The notes beneath the pieces are model-generated. The model worked only from the letters and a program-made list of their open reading frames with translations. It ran no database searches and was not told where the DNA came from. Positions 24,987-32,404 of a stretch of DNA of 64,000 nucleotides are shown piece after piece. The position numbers and the translations under genes are program-made. Where the stretch lies: positions 37,582,608 to 37,646,607 of the forward strand of contig OX246739.1 in assembly GCA_945910005.1 (NCBI GenBank), given 5' to 3'. This stretch comes from Isoperla grammatica. Lineage: Eukaryota; Arthropoda; Insecta; Plecoptera; Perlodidae. How positions within the stretch are numbered: position 1 is the stretch's first letter; the number at the start of each line of letters is the position of its first letter.

Positions 24987-27900
24987 ATGGATGTTCGCGG
25001 TACTGGTACAACACGTGGATTGTATCAATATGACTATTCATAACAACAAAAACAAGATATAATATTGAAACCAAAAATCTATGTAGCCGTAGATCATGGC
25101 GAAGTATTTAAAAATGAGTGTTTTCGTAAGTTAAAATAGAGATTAAAAAACGTAGTAACTCGTACAATCTGTGGTCAAAATGAATACTAGACAAGCTGAT
25201 ACCAAAACGTAAACCGCGTGGACTCAGCTCTCGTCTCTCGGAAGTAGCTGGGACTGAGTCATACTATCAGCCCTCGAACATTCCTCCCCAGCTATCCAAA
25301 CACCCTAATAACCTAGTTAGTCACCTGAAGAGGGGCACATCAGGTAAAGCTGGTGTGCACCCTATAACAGGGATTCCTACAAAAAATTATTATTATTCTC
25401 GGAAGTAAGCCTCAGCCTAAGCATTAAGATGTATTGACGTTACCGGAAATGTGTATCAATACAAACCGATTCCAAAGGTCAAGAATCTAGGCCAGGAAAA
25501 CGTCGCTCGTCACATTTGACATTAGTGCTGATGCCAAACGATACTGGTCGATAATATGAAACGTCTGTCATTCCATGTGACTGAACAAGTATCAGAGATC
25601 GACCTATCCAACGTCCATGTATATACAGGGGTGTAATAGTTCTGAAACGTGTGTGGGTTTTAGGAAGTTAAACCTGGTTTTAGAGTTAGGTTTAATTTAA
25701 ATAAAATACAATTGTACATTTTATAGTCTACCCACTCAAAGAACTAATTTTCATTGGGGCGACATTTATAACATTTATTGTGGCCGATCATATACTATTT
25801 TACGTTTACAATGTGATAAGATTTAAACTCAACGAAAGAAGTCTGTACTATAGCTGATGAGGATCGATCTGCGTTTTATGATTTCGAGTATGCTATTGCT
25901 TCAGACTGTAAAACATATGAAAGCACCAGAGATAGTCTATCGTGAATGAGTATCATTCAAAGTGAATAGTAAAGTGATATAGTTGAGAAACTGTAAGAAT
26001 GACGGGCCCCTCCTTATCCCCACCACTGCTACCCGACCCCCCTCAACTCCAAGAAACAACAAACTGCAAACAACGGAAACAAACTGATTTTCAGTTACGC
26101 ATTTCATTTTGTTAGGTTGTAAGGGAGTTGAGGGGGATCGGGTAGCTGTGGAGGGGATATGGAGGGGGCCGTCATTCTTAGAGTTTCCCAACTTTACCAA
26201 AGTGAAATAAACATGTCTAATGCGTTACGTTTACGACTGCAATACTTCAATCTGTAATTCCTTCCAACCAATGCTAGATTTAGATTCCCTTTAGAAAGTT
26301 GATACGGACTATCCTTCCAGACCATTTAGGACTCTGTTAAAATAGTAACTGCTTGGTGACACAATAGAATAGATAAAGATTAACTGGTGTGAAGTGAACA
26401 CTGACTGATGGCTTTGGGGTTTCGGGAGACCAGGTTCAAGTTACTCCGAATCTAATCTGTCCCCGTATGACACCTATACCTGCCTGCAGGCGCGTAGCAA
26501 CCTCCGTCTAACCCCTATGTCTGTCTGCAGGTGCGTGGAGACCCCACGCCCGAGGTGCGATGGTACCGCGACGGTACCGAGCTAGACCCAACGTGTCCAC
26601 GCTTCTCTACCGACTTCAACGGGTCTCAGTGCCGACTGTCAGTGGATGAGCTGAGGGATGAAGACTCTGGTCGCTACATGTGTGAAGCTACCAACAAGAG
26701 GGGACGCGTATCTACCTTCGCTCGGCTTCTGGTCGTCTCCGATCCCAAGATTTGGGAGGCGGATACCAAACTTAAGCGGTTAGTCTACATATTATACTCT
26801 CAAAGCTTTTTATTCACAGAACATTGTGAACACGATATAAATATTTAGCTTTAAATGTTCGTTTTATCAATTAGTTAAATTTTATAAGCCCCTTAATCTT
26901 TGTTTATTTTTTTTATTAATAATTATAATATATACTGTAATATAGATTCGCATGATTTATTTACTTAGGCCTGGTTTCACCAAACTTTTAGTCTGGAGAT
27001 AAGGAGAGTTGCTCCAAACAAACATGGCGACTGGTTGAAGACTATTTGCATTTTGAATATATTGTAATGTAGGTTACCAACCCGAGAATAATAAAACATG
27101 ATTAACAAAGTTCGGTAAATTTGGACCTCAACCATTGTGTGTAACACGTTTAAATATTGCACGCTCAATTACTGATGGACCATCAGTAATGAAACCATCA
27201 GTGATGGTTTCTCTTTTGTATAACTGTAAATGTATTGTATTATGTCGGTCTTGACATTTGACGATGTTTCAATTTGTGTACCGTCTGGTTCAAGATGTTT
27301 TTGGAAATATAACAAAACAAACAAGATATTTCGTGGCTGGCGGTATTCACGGTTCACATTTACCTCCAGCAGGTTATCATGCTGATAGCTTGATGATCCA
27401 ATTTTCAAAATGTCTATGTCATAACATCTTCATTGTTCGTTTTAATTTGTTCATTCAATGAAACGCATTTTGTCTTCATCAGATATCAAAGTCATGTTAC
27501 AATTTGTGCGATTTAGATTTCACAAGTAGATGTTCATAAGTGTACGCGCTGGGGGGCCGGATAGGCCAATGTTCCACCTAATGTGTCCCCTCAATACCTT
27601 GCTCCCTTTAGTAGGTAGGTGTACACCAAGGTAGCACAAAGAACAAACCAGGCTTATCTGTGAAGACAGCGATGTAGTTGTTTTCATAGGCGTTCCCTCA
27701 CCAATCGTAAATATTTATTTAACATCGGAAATGATGCGTTGACTCACAAATGTTGTTAGCTTCAAAAATAATTAATAGAAAATAAAAAATAAGCGTTACA
27801 CAAATATTTGTGTCTAAATTTAAAAAAATTCAAAACAGCCACCAGAATACCCGCAAAAATGTAACTAGAGCTAAATAGGAATATAAAATGTGTTTTTACA

Positions 27901-30900
27901 TAACTATAATATGCTATGACAAAAAATCAAAATGTCAAGATAGTCACAAGAAAAATTGGACTGATTTTGCATTTTTCCCTACACTTTAAATTTATTACAA
28001 CGTCCATAGCAATTATGTTAAATTTGACACATACACTTTCAGTTAGGCCTAGATGTTCAATGTCAGTTTTAGCGATGAGGATCGAGCCAATGTTTCTTGT
28101 TCGCGTGATTGGGTCATCAACATTAATTGTCTCGTTGCGTTGTTACTTGTTATAGTGGTATCCAGGACGAGGGAAGTACTGCGGACGTACCACCGCAGTT
28201 CACGATGCGCCTGCGCGACCGACGTGTACAGATGACGTACCCAGTACGTCTGACGTGCCAGGTTGTGGGCAGGCCGACCCCCCAGGTCACGTGGTCGAGG
28301 GATGGGCAGGAGCTCAAGCAAGATAGTGAGTATTTATGAAATGATGGTGACACTACTAACAGAAAATAATGTATAATTGTTGTCAAAAATTATTCGCTAC
28401 CTCACATTATCAGGTTAGGATTCAATCTCATGAAAGAGTACACACTAAATACATCGGTTCACACAAATTGAGGCACAACAATTCATTGCATTTAAGGTAA
28501 ACCTGAAAAAAAGAATCGGGTTGCTTGTAAAAATGTGTTGGATTGTTGCGAAATTTTGTGTCGGTTGTATAAAATGTATTCCTTTTATCTCGATAAGAAT
28601 AATGACAAATCCTGTATGGGTAATTTCCTACCAAATCGTTGTGGTTTTCATTATCGTATTATATTATACGTTGTATGGACCACGTTACTGTGGGCTCGTT
28701 GACTCTAACTGCCAATGCCTTTTGTTCATCAATGTACCAGCATTCACATAGAAAAGAGTCATCGCAGTTTTATTTCATTTTTGTTTAGGTTGACTAAAAT
28801 CATAGTACAAGATTAAGTTTATGCCAAGAGACATCTATAAGAATAGCAACAGAACTAAAAAGTTGTAATTTTTTTAAGAATAGTGCTCAGTACAATTTAC
28901 TTTGTTAAAAAAGTACTTATTTTCTAGATACTTACATGTATAATGCATTACCATTAACCAATATTATGTTTTCGTATTTATATGCAGTGAAACTCTTAAC
29001 ATTTATTCGTATCTCTATTTAAACATTCTTAATGACTGTGCAAACATTTGTACAGACAACAGTGCAACGCCGCCATGTGCAGCTTTTAACGGGGCTGACA
29101 CATCCATGCGAGTATAGAAGGAACGAATACTAAGCATGTTCACAAACAGAATGTTCTAAATTTGCAGATTATCGATTTTAAAAGCTCTCTTCGGCACAAA
29201 ATATGGACGTCTAATGTGCCATGAGAATCTGAGAAGACAACGTTGTGTTCGTTCTAGACTTTCAATTCTTTGGTATAGTGGTAAACACGTGGAACTTCCA
29301 AAATGATGACGTCACTAACTCACTTAAAGAACTGCGTGTGTACAACTTTGTATCGGGACTGTACGATGCCCACGAAACATTCTTATCAAAATGGCAATTA
29401 TTTTGACATATCCCTTGAGGGAGGAAGCCACTTCAGTAATGGTTTACTGAAACCACTACTGAACTTCACTTGCGGCATATCTGTGATTGAACATTAAACA
29501 ATGTTCACCTCGATTGCATTTCAATGGGTGTAATGTCCGTAAACCGCAAGACAATATCAGTTACTCAAGATAGAATATCGTTACATGTTTATAGAATCCA
29601 CTTTGAAGTTTGCAGGATTCTAATGAAATACATACCAGAGCGCATTGTATTTTAGGGCGAGGGGAAAAAGCTTTTTGGAGACAGATGAGTTTACAGGCTT
29701 AACTAATATTTTAATGAATGGCACCCATTACACCTGCTTTCTTGCTAAGTTTTGCAAAATACGACTACGGAGCATTAAGTTTTGATTTAAGACGCCCACT
29801 GCGATCAAACCAGACTCCACTGCCCGAAAAAGAGGGGATAGTAATTTTAGAACGGCTGGTCCAATTAAGTTTAAATATAAGTTTTATAGTAGGTTTGATG
29901 GTGGTTTATATTAGCAATAGCACAATAATGGACCACAATATAAGCACTCATCTGCAGCAGAGGAACGACATGACACGAAAATTACTTACTTATTGAACTT
30001 GGCTAAATTCCATTATTTGTGCACGCACTATCAATCAACGCATTTTATTAATTCACATATTCTGGTATTATAATTTCTTGACATCAGCGTTTCTGTGCTG
30101 TAGAATCTTTGCTTACTTCAATTTTGCATGGGTAATAGTAATCATCGGCATCATCATTTTATTTGCACGGCTCAATGTCTGAGTCAGTAGAGCCTCCCAT
30201 GTCAAACATTATAATAAAATCATCTGTGACTGCTGTCTATAATATCTAGTCTATACATTATGTACTTGTACTATTAGCACCTCACCATAGATTAGCTAAA
30301 CTTCGCGATCTAAACTTGACACTCGCTTGTACTTAAAATACATACATACTTAAGTACGAGATACTTTAGTTCATGGCATATGATTGGCTAAACTTCGCGA
30401 TCTAAACTTGACAATCGCTAGTACTTAAAATAAATACATACTTAAGTAGGTAATAAGTGACGTGGTTGTCCAGGCACGCACGACGACGACGAGATACTTA
30501 AGTACATGGCGTATCCCTCACTTGACATAGTTAAGTACGTAACTTTAGTAGATAATAAGTGACGTGATGTGTCCAGGCACGCATACGTTCTGGCACGAGG
30601 AGCACTTCCACACGCTGGAGCTGAGCCACGCGAGCCTGGAAGACTCCGGCTGTTACTCAGCAACGGCCAAGAATGCCCACGGCGCCGTCTCATGTCGCTG
30701 CCACCTGGTTGTCGACAAGGGTATCCGCGCCTACGTCGCCCCCGACTTCCTCAGCAACCTGGAGGCCGTGGTCAGCGTGCGCGAGGGAGACGAGTTGAGG
30801 CTCTCTGCGCAGGTCGAGGCCTACCCCACGGTCGGAGTCATGTGGTGAGTATGTAGCTGCCATGCTAGGGAGGACCAAGGGGTCGGACGTTGTGGGCAGG

Positions 30901-32404
30901 GGAGACGCGTTTAATGGATGTGACCAGTTGATCACTCAAACCATCTAAAACATTTCAAAGTTTTGTTTCAAGAGTTGCGTTCTCTTGGCCTGGATTCATA
31001 AATTTACTTCGATGGTTAATCACATAAATAGGTAAATCTTGTCAAAAATGCTTCAATTTAACAGAAACTTAGTTTTGAATGAATGCGAAGTTGACCGCTC
31101 TTGCAAAGCCTTATATAAATATTTCCAGAATATGTTCATAATCTTAATAGTGTAGGTGCATAACAACCGATGTAGTTCAATGAGTGGATGTTTTGCTTTC
31201 GTTCGTTTTACGGGCCTGGCCCGTTACGCAATACACATGTTTGTGTATAGTCACTTGTAAAAGCTGATCTTAATGCAACGTCACAGGTTTCAAGGTATTA
31301 AAGAGATCAAAATGCTCCAACGTCACCGCTAGTGCCCTCACTGGGACCATAACCCCTCCCCCTTGCCCCCCAGGCACCGCGACGGCGTGCGTCTCCGCCC
31401 CAGCCGCCACGCCATCATGACCTTGGACCACGACGGCAGCGTCGAGCTGGCTCTGGCTGGAGTGACGCTCAGGGACGCCGGCGTCTACACGTGCACGGCG
31501 ACCAATGAGGTGGGACGGTCAGAGACTACGTCACGAGTCACTGTAGTCGCGACATCGTCAAAGAGCTCCGCGAAGCTGCCTCAAGTCATCGGGCCGGAGA
31601 TACCGTGAGTGATTCCAAACATTTTAGGCACATATCTTCTGTTGCATTGGCGTCACTGGGCGACTTGGATTTGTGTCGATCCTATTCAGTTATAAATTTG
31701 TTTTACAAATGAGGACTATTAATGCAACAAAACTTTAATAAAAAGCACCGAAAAAATCAAATAGTTGGCAATTAGATAACAAAACAACTATAGGCTATAA
31801 ATAGGAAACATTCAGAAATCTGTAAAAATGAATAGAGCTACAAAACGAAATGGAACAATAAATTCATACTTAAACGGAAATACAGAAGAGTGTGAGAAGA
31901 AGGACATTAAAATTAATATCATTAAACTAAAAAATAAGTCAAACAAAAGCAAGAAAAATAAATTGGGGAACGGGAGGCACGGGCGGGTCCTTTTCATTAT
32001 CGTAGAGTGAAAGAAATTATTGTTGTAAAACATATTTGTGATCTCGAGCGAAGGCAGAATAATGTATACGTGTAATAAATACCGCGATATTTTCACTCGT
32101 TAGCAGTACTTGTTAGAGGAGAGGGCAGGGGGGGGAAGCTAGTCAATAAAATAGTTGTGTGGGGATGGCATGCCCCTGCAATTCAACAACTGTTTGGCAT
32201 AGAAACTGGTAATTGATTGTTCACAAGTGTTTGGGGAGACTGTGTGCGTGACAGTGACTGTTGTGTTGCAGATACTCCCAAGCACCCCTCTGGGTGACCA
32301 AGCCACGGTCCACGGAGGCTCAGGAGGGAGACACGGTCATCATAACATGCGAGGTTGTCGGCAACCCCAAGCCAGAGGTCATGTGGCTGAGAGATTGGCT
32401 CAAG
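1..32404 (+). CDS. Unc-89: Obscurin / Unc-89 ortholog, internal portion (15 exons, partial at both ends)
   Basis: Giant sarcomeric M-line scaffold of the obscurin family. Exons: 1-111, 3619-3781, 4547-4747, 5221-5475, 6113-6238, 6749-7075, 7664-7836, 10913-11021, 18560-18723, 24385-24606, 26531-26778, 28156-28325, 30577-30844, 31374-31604, 32272-32404. All have AG/GT borders and matching phases, giving 967 codons without a stop. Domain order in this fragment (residues): Ser/Arg-rich 1-37, Ig1 47-141, Ig2 150-243, Ig3 261-352, Ig4 362-452, linker 453-488, FN3 490-588, Ig5 594-688, Ig6 712-803, Ig7 812-904, half of Ig8 927-967. The ortholog call rests on remembered insect Unc-89 signatures in the FN3 to Ig8 block. 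FN3 followed by Igs rather than by a kinase argues against this being the FN3 just before kinase 2. SH3-DH-PH and kinase domains are not in the window. A large titin-like or stretchin-like protein is the alternative, but the FN3/Ig5-Ig8 order and linker motifs favour Unc-89. Confidence 0.93.
1414..1695 (-). pseudogene. Cys-rich transposon-protein fragment in left arm
   Basis: An open minus-strand reading frame of about 93 codons ends in a Cys cluster (LACNCCRVCKMPTYECLA, then CTHACKLKDC) preceded by GYGWKTTAEGDLSNEWM. The Cys spacing resembles the CxC-type ends of proteins often found in arthropod transposon-derived genes; that is a resemblance only. The right arm carries the same reading on the + strand with in-frame stops, so the copies are decaying. 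No start codon context or upstream domain supports an active gene. Confidence 0.5.
2400..2612 (+). pseudogene. Broken copy of the Cys-rich fragment in right arm
   Basis: The complement of the left-arm coding fragment. It keeps GDLSNEWMIGTPVPLAVMDL but has stop codons at the positions aligned to the ACN and NQM triplets of the left copy. It is non-coding as it stands and was annotated by similarity between the two arms. Confidence 0.5.
2628..2671. repeat. Hexanucleotide microsatellite (CCAGTA)n
   Basis: About seven copies of a 6-bp unit lie inside the right arm of the fold-back element. The matching place in the left arm has no expansion, so the microsatellite arose after the arms formed. Confidence 0.9.
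3619..3781 (+). CDS. Unc-89: Unc-89 exon B: N-terminal half of Ig1
   Basis: Acceptor TTCCAG at 3613-3618; donor GTGCGT at 3782. Phase 0 in, phase 1 out. It encodes residues 38-91 of the fragment: strand A (KKPTFGTRL), strand B with the core Cys (IKLMC, C68) and strand C with the core Trp (TIEWLRDG, W80), the classical I-set Ig signature. The intron interrupts the domain after the C strand, as in most Ig domains of this gene. Confidence 0.95.
3782..4546 (+). other. Intron 2 of Unc-89
   Basis: A 765-bp A+T-rich intron. It contains a short hairpin near 4268-4290 (CAGACGAA with its complement) and a 32-bp imperfect direct repeat at 4290-4321 and 4492-4523. Nothing else is seen. Confidence 0.85.
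4547..4747 (+). CDS. Unc-89: Unc-89 exon C: C-terminal half of Ig1 and start of Ig2
   Basis: Acceptor CTCTAG at 4541-4546; donor GTAAGT at 4748. The split Gly codon joins exon B in phase 1. It encodes residues 92-158. Strands E-F-G carry LEVINASTADSAEYTCVARN with the core Tyr-x-Cys (Y121, C123), then the linker FEPAPCPPVF that begins Ig2. A copy of the intronic sequence just before this exon lies about 200 bp upstream (4290-4321 against 4492-4523). Confidence 0.95.
4748..5220 (+). other. Intron 3 of Unc-89
   Basis: A 473-bp intron with donor GTAAGT and acceptor GTGTAG. I see no repeat or RNA gene in it. Confidence 0.85.
5221..5475 (+). CDS. Unc-89: Unc-89 exon D: Ig2
   Basis: Acceptor TGTGTAG ending 5220; donor GTACGA at 5476; phase 1 in and out. 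It encodes residues 159-243 with LVLECRV (C172), RVTWFKNN (W184) and the DSGMYSCRAEN motif (C225). This is a complete I-set Ig body in a single exon, all canonical core residues present. The ATG codons upstream in the intron are not starts. Confidence 0.96.
5476..6112 (+). other. Intron 4 of Unc-89
   Basis: A 637-bp A+T-rich intron with short spurious reading frames only. Confidence 0.85.
6113..6238 (+). CDS. Unc-89: Unc-89 exon E: linker and N-terminal part of Ig3
   Basis: Acceptor CGTCCTAG ending 6112; donor GTACAG at 6239; phase 1 on both sides. It encodes residues 244-285: a basic linker (RDSQLRHTRTPRDVRRP) and strands A-B of Ig3 (HFSSVLTDHMVPTGGTIAL). At the B-strand position where Ig domains usually have Cys there is Val (V282). 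A TGACGTCA octamer (6150-6157) happens to lie inside the coding sequence. Confidence 0.9.
6239..6748 (+). other. Intron 5 of Unc-89
   Basis: A 510-bp intron whose middle is a minus-strand LINE remnant (6397-6600). The rest is unremarkable. Confidence 0.85.
6397..6600 (-). mobile_element. 3' end of a non-LTR retrotransposon (LINE) ORF, fragment
   Basis: Read on the minus strand, this gives about 65 open codons with RRRWGRPRKRWKEKI, then VRLWEDRKRWRNLV, ending at a TAA (complement of 6397-6399). The GRPRKRW...W..DRKRWRNLV pattern is typical of the C-terminal tail of arthropod endonuclease/reverse-transcriptase LINE proteins. An ATG/GATG-rich tail follows at 6380-6396, as expected at a LINE 3' end. 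Only the last part of the element is present, so it is a dead-on-arrival insertion antisense to the host gene. Confidence 0.8.
6749..7075 (+). CDS. Unc-89: Unc-89 exon F: rest of Ig3 and start of Ig4
   Basis: Acceptor CTCTTGCAG ending 6748; donor GTGAGC at 7076; phase 1 in and out. It encodes residues 286-394. Ig3 continues with DVTWLRGSEPL (W294) and AGIYTCRATN (C334). A Gly/Arg linker follows, then Ig4 strands A-B (AMFMSRPDQDMSVALGEDI), with Phe (F385) in place of the B-strand Cys. This is the largest coding exon in the window. Confidence 0.96.
7076..7663 (+). other. Intron 6 of Unc-89
   Basis: A 588-bp intron with good borders (GTGAGC/TTCAG). I see no feature inside it. Confidence 0.85.
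7664..7836 (+). CDS. Unc-89: Unc-89 exon G: C-terminal part of Ig4
   Basis: Acceptor TTTGTTCAG ending 7663; donor GTGAGT at 7837; phase 1 in, phase 0 out. It encodes residues 395-452: VIWMKGTRDI (W397), RLTLKRALPSDAGTYCILAKN, then the G strand SFVTVQ. The F-strand Cys (C435) is one residue after the Tyr rather than two. With the missing B-strand Cys, Ig4 therefore lacks the standard Cys pair, which intracellular Ig domains tolerate. Confidence 0.95.
7837..10912 (+). other. Intron 7 of Unc-89
   Basis: A 3.1-kb A+T-rich intron. I see one TGACGTCA octamer (9600-9607) in a locally GC-richer patch and no exon-like segment. Reading frames at 8461-8718 and 10566-10841 show no conserved motif and no suitable splice phase. 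Confidence 0.8.
10913..11021 (+). CDS. Unc-89: Unc-89 exon H: Arg-rich inter-domain linker
   Basis: Acceptor TTCTCTTCCTAG ending 10912; donor GTGAGT at 11022; phase 0 in, phase 1 out. It encodes 36 residues (453-488) beginning IRRRARSLTPSIASF and ending DEVERTRRK. It has no Ig or FN3 fold and looks like a short basic/acidic linker, perhaps helical, joining Ig4 to the FN3 domain. It is assigned to the gene by phase and by a comparable linker remembered before this FN3 in insect Unc-89. Confidence 0.88.
12887..12908. repeat. Poly-C run (22 nt)
   Basis: Uninterrupted run of 22 C. The length may be unreliable in sequencing. Confidence 0.95.
13725..13800 (-). mobile_element. tRNA-derived SINE fragment (box B-like)
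   Basis: On the minus strand the segment reads CGTGTTCAATTCCCTGC, close to the RNA polymerase III box B consensus GGTTCGANTCC, downstream of a weak box A-like stretch. It has no cloverleaf-quality acceptor stem, so a SINE head is more likely than a tRNA gene. Element ends were not found. Confidence 0.35.
14339..14393 (+). other. G-rich tract (possible G-quadruplex) facing a C16 run
   Basis: Runs of 5, 4 and 7 G within 19 bases (14339-14357), followed 20 bases later by 16 consecutive C (14378-14393). The tract could form a quadruplex, or the two could pair as a long G:C hairpin. It is intronic. Confidence 0.6.
14587..14683 (+). other. GC-rich exon-like island of unknown nature
   Basis: A CpG-rich patch inside intron 8, preceded by GTATTCTTAG and followed by CAG|GTAGTC. 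One frame reads NVYDARGALYLHHDGGRFYF then RRSCFPC, which looks protein-like. Its 97-nt length is not a multiple of three, so including it between exons H and I would shift the frame. It could be a poison exon, an exon of another gene, a decayed coding insert or a regulatory CpG patch. I recognise no family. Confidence 0.25.
16917..16936. repeat. Poly-G run (20 nt)
   Basis: Uninterrupted run of 20 G within intron 8. Confidence 0.95.
17797..18603 (+). repeat. 97-bp minisatellite carrying repeated 3' splice sites
   Basis: Eight copies of GGCCTGCTT(C/A)TAG|ATGTGC put an acceptor-like AG at 17863, 17977, 18074, 18171, 18268, 18365, 18462 and 18559. Spacing is 97 bp except for the first, 114 bp, which includes a 17-bp internal duplication. 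Each unit holds the intron end plus the first 44 bases of exon I and about 53 bases of filler. Only the last acceptor gives the real exon. Reading on from an upstream acceptor reaches a stop (TGTTGA) in the following unit, or in exon I for the penultimate one. The open frames on both strands here are by-products of the repeat. Confidence 0.95.
18560..18723 (+). CDS. Unc-89: Unc-89 exon I: N-terminal half of the FN3 domain
   Basis: Acceptor GCTTCTAG ending 18559; donor GTAAGC at 18724; phase 1 in, phase 0 out. It encodes residues 489-543: DVPGPVGGEPAVVESGR, then the FN3 B strand WLTLAWPKA (W512) and C strand VIAYRVEGW. The start was chosen because only this acceptor keeps the frame from exon H. 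The first 44 bases of the exon and the acceptor also occur in the seven preceding units of the 97-bp minisatellite, so the exon start itself is part of a tandem repeat. Confidence 0.94.
18981..19338. mobile_element. MITE with about 36-bp terminal inverted repeats (PIF/Harbinger-like)
   Basis: The two ends are reverse complements starting AGCCGC(A/G)TTTACAT, and the repeat extends through CACTTAACGCTCGTAAATTA. The element is flanked by TAA on both sides (18978-18980 and 19339-19341). A 3-bp TAA/TTA duplication is the habit of PIF/Harbinger elements. It is 358 bp long with no coding capacity. Confidence 0.8.
21755..21850 (-). mobile_element. tRNA-derived SINE fragment (box B-like)
   Basis: Minus-strand reading has TGCGTTCAATTCCCGTCACT, close to box B, with TGGCCAAAGTGG-like sequence upstream as a possible box A. 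Ends were not determined. Confidence 0.4.
24385..24606 (+). CDS. Unc-89: Unc-89 exon J: C-terminal half of FN3 and start of Ig5
   Basis: Acceptor CTACTTTCAG ending 24384; donor GTACGT at 24607; 74 whole codons (544-617). The FN3 E-F-G strands are clear: the L-x-P-G-x-x-Y motif (LKPGSEY) followed by RVTPRNRYGWGES. Ig5 then starts with LPEFVQILPGQLKALQGSNI and the B-strand Cys (LEC, C616). Together with exon I this makes a complete FN3 domain of about 98 residues. Confidence 0.97.
24951..24979. repeat. (CT)n dinucleotide microsatellite
   Basis: About 14 perfect CT units in intron 10. Confidence 0.9.
25205..25400 (+). mobile_element. SINE copy (same family as 44560-44800)
   Basis: The segment with ACCTAGTTAGTCAC, AGGGGCACATCAGGTAAAGC and CCCTATAACAGGG aligns by eye with 44705-44790. 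It ends in an A-run and ATT repeats, a SINE-like tail. The tRNA-like head is not clear in this copy. Confidence 0.6.
25969..26197. mobile_element. MITE with about 80-bp inverted repeats (Mutator-like)
   Basis: Left arm (25969-26046) and right arm (26115-26197) are imperfect reverse complements, sharing AAGAATGACGG, CCCCTCC, CTACCCGA and CCCCCTCAACTCC. Flanks CAAAGTGAATA (25958-25968) and CAAAGTGAAATA (26198-26209) look like a 9-11-bp target duplication. Long arms with a 9-11-bp duplication are typical of Mutator-like elements. It is non-coding. Confidence 0.65.
26531..26778 (+). CDS. Unc-89: Unc-89 exon K: body of Ig5
   Basis: Acceptor CTGTCTGCAG ending 26530; donor GTTAGT at 26779; phase 0 in, phase 2 out. 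It encodes residues 618-699: GDPTPEVRWYRDGTEL (W628), LSVDELRDEDSGRYMCEATN (C668), GRVSTFARLLVVSD, then a linker WEADTKLK. The canonical Ig core is intact. A second CTGCAG-type acceptor lies 42 bp upstream (ending 26488), but only the one used keeps the exon start conserved. Confidence 0.97.
26779..28155 (+). other. Intron 11 of Unc-89
   Basis: A 1.4-kb A+T-rich intron with two adjacent perfect palindromes at 27168-27211. Nothing else is identified. Confidence 0.85.
27168..27211. repeat. Two abutting perfect palindromes
   Basis: 27168-27190 has 11-bp arms around a single A (ATTACTGATGG and its complement). 27191-27211 has 10-bp arms around a single G (GAAACCATCA and its complement). They touch without a spacer and share the CCATCA/TGATGG core. 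Confidence 0.9.
28156..28325 (+). CDS. Unc-89: Unc-89 exon L: N-terminal half of Ig6
   Basis: Acceptor TTACTTGTTATAG ending 28155; donor GTGAGT at 28326; phase 2 in, phase 1 out. It encodes residues 700-756. After RGIQDEGSTADVPP comes the signature FTMRLRDRRVQ, LTCQVVG (C734) and QVTWSRDGQEL (W746). An alternative AG at 28165 would break the phase, so 28156 is preferred. Confidence 0.96.
28326..30576 (+). other. Intron 12 of Unc-89
   Basis: A 2.25-kb intron with a TGACGTCA octamer (29307-29314). Its last 290 bp are a patchwork of local duplications that includes a copy of the exon M acceptor. No exon-like segment is visible between 28330 and 30280. Confidence 0.85.
30287..30580 (+). repeat. 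Local duplications around the exon M acceptor
   Basis: GCTAAACTTCGCGATCTAAA occurs at 30295 and 30387. AATAAGTGACGTG...TGTCCAGGCACGCA occurs ending near 30480 and again at the real splice site (AG at 30576). GAGATACTT(A/T)AGT and CATGGC recur near 30358 and 30491. The upstream AG at 30473 is followed by 28 codons and then TGA. Confidence 0.85.
30577..30844 (+). CDS. Unc-89: Unc-89 exon M: C-terminal half of Ig6 and start of Ig7
   Basis: Acceptor GTGTCCAG ending 30576; donor GTGAGT at 30845; phase 1 in, phase 2 out. It encodes residues 757-845: HTLELSHASLEDSGCYSATAKN, then LVVDKGIRAYVAPDF and VREGDELRLSAQVEAYPTV (two separate runs). In Ig6 the F-strand Cys has moved before the Tyr (C782), and in Ig7 the B-strand Cys is replaced by Ala (A834). 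The acceptor is duplicated 103 bp upstream (AG at 30473), a decoy that would lead to a stop. Confidence 0.96.
30845..31373 (+). other. Intron 13 of Unc-89
   Basis: A 529-bp intron ending in a strong C-rich polypyrimidine tract. No other feature. Confidence 0.85.
31374..31604 (+). CDS. Unc-89: Unc-89 exon N: body of Ig7
   Basis: Acceptor TTGCCCCCCAG ending 31373; donor GTGAGT at 31605; phase 2 in and out. It encodes residues 846-922: WHRDGVRLRPSR (W846 is the split codon), ELALAGVTLRDAGVYTCTATN (C886), then a Ser/Lys linker SSKSSAKLPQVIGPEIP. The domain is clear and the linker leads into Ig8. Confidence 0.97.
31605..32271 (+). other. Intron 14 of Unc-89
   Basis: A 667-bp intron. Apart from a G-rich stretch near 32120-32140, nothing is seen. 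Confidence 0.85.
32272..32404 (+). CDS. Unc-89: Unc-89 exon O: first half of Ig8 (last recognised exon)
   Basis: Acceptor TTGTGTTGCAG ending 32271; donor GTAGGA at 32405; phase 2 in, phase 0 out. It encodes residues 923-967: PLWVTKPRSTEAQEGDTVII, the B-strand Cys (C949), and a C strand PKPEVMWLRDWLK (W961). The domain stops after strand C, so at least one more exon with strands E-G must follow in phase 0. I could not find it in the remaining 31.6 kb. Confidence 0.96.

Larger units (their letters stand above)
24607..26530 (+). other. Intron 10 of Unc-89
   Basis: A 1.9-kb intron holding a (CT)n microsatellite, a SINE copy and a MITE with long inverted repeats. 26210-26490 is unremarkable. Confidence 0.85.

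Noticed and set aside
25937..26200. 87-codon minus-strand frame
   Set aside because: Lies within the Mutator-like MITE arms and has no protein signature.
28166..28325. Alternative exon L start after the AG at 28165
   Set aside because: It does not supply the one base needed to complete the codon split after exon K; 28156 keeps the phase.
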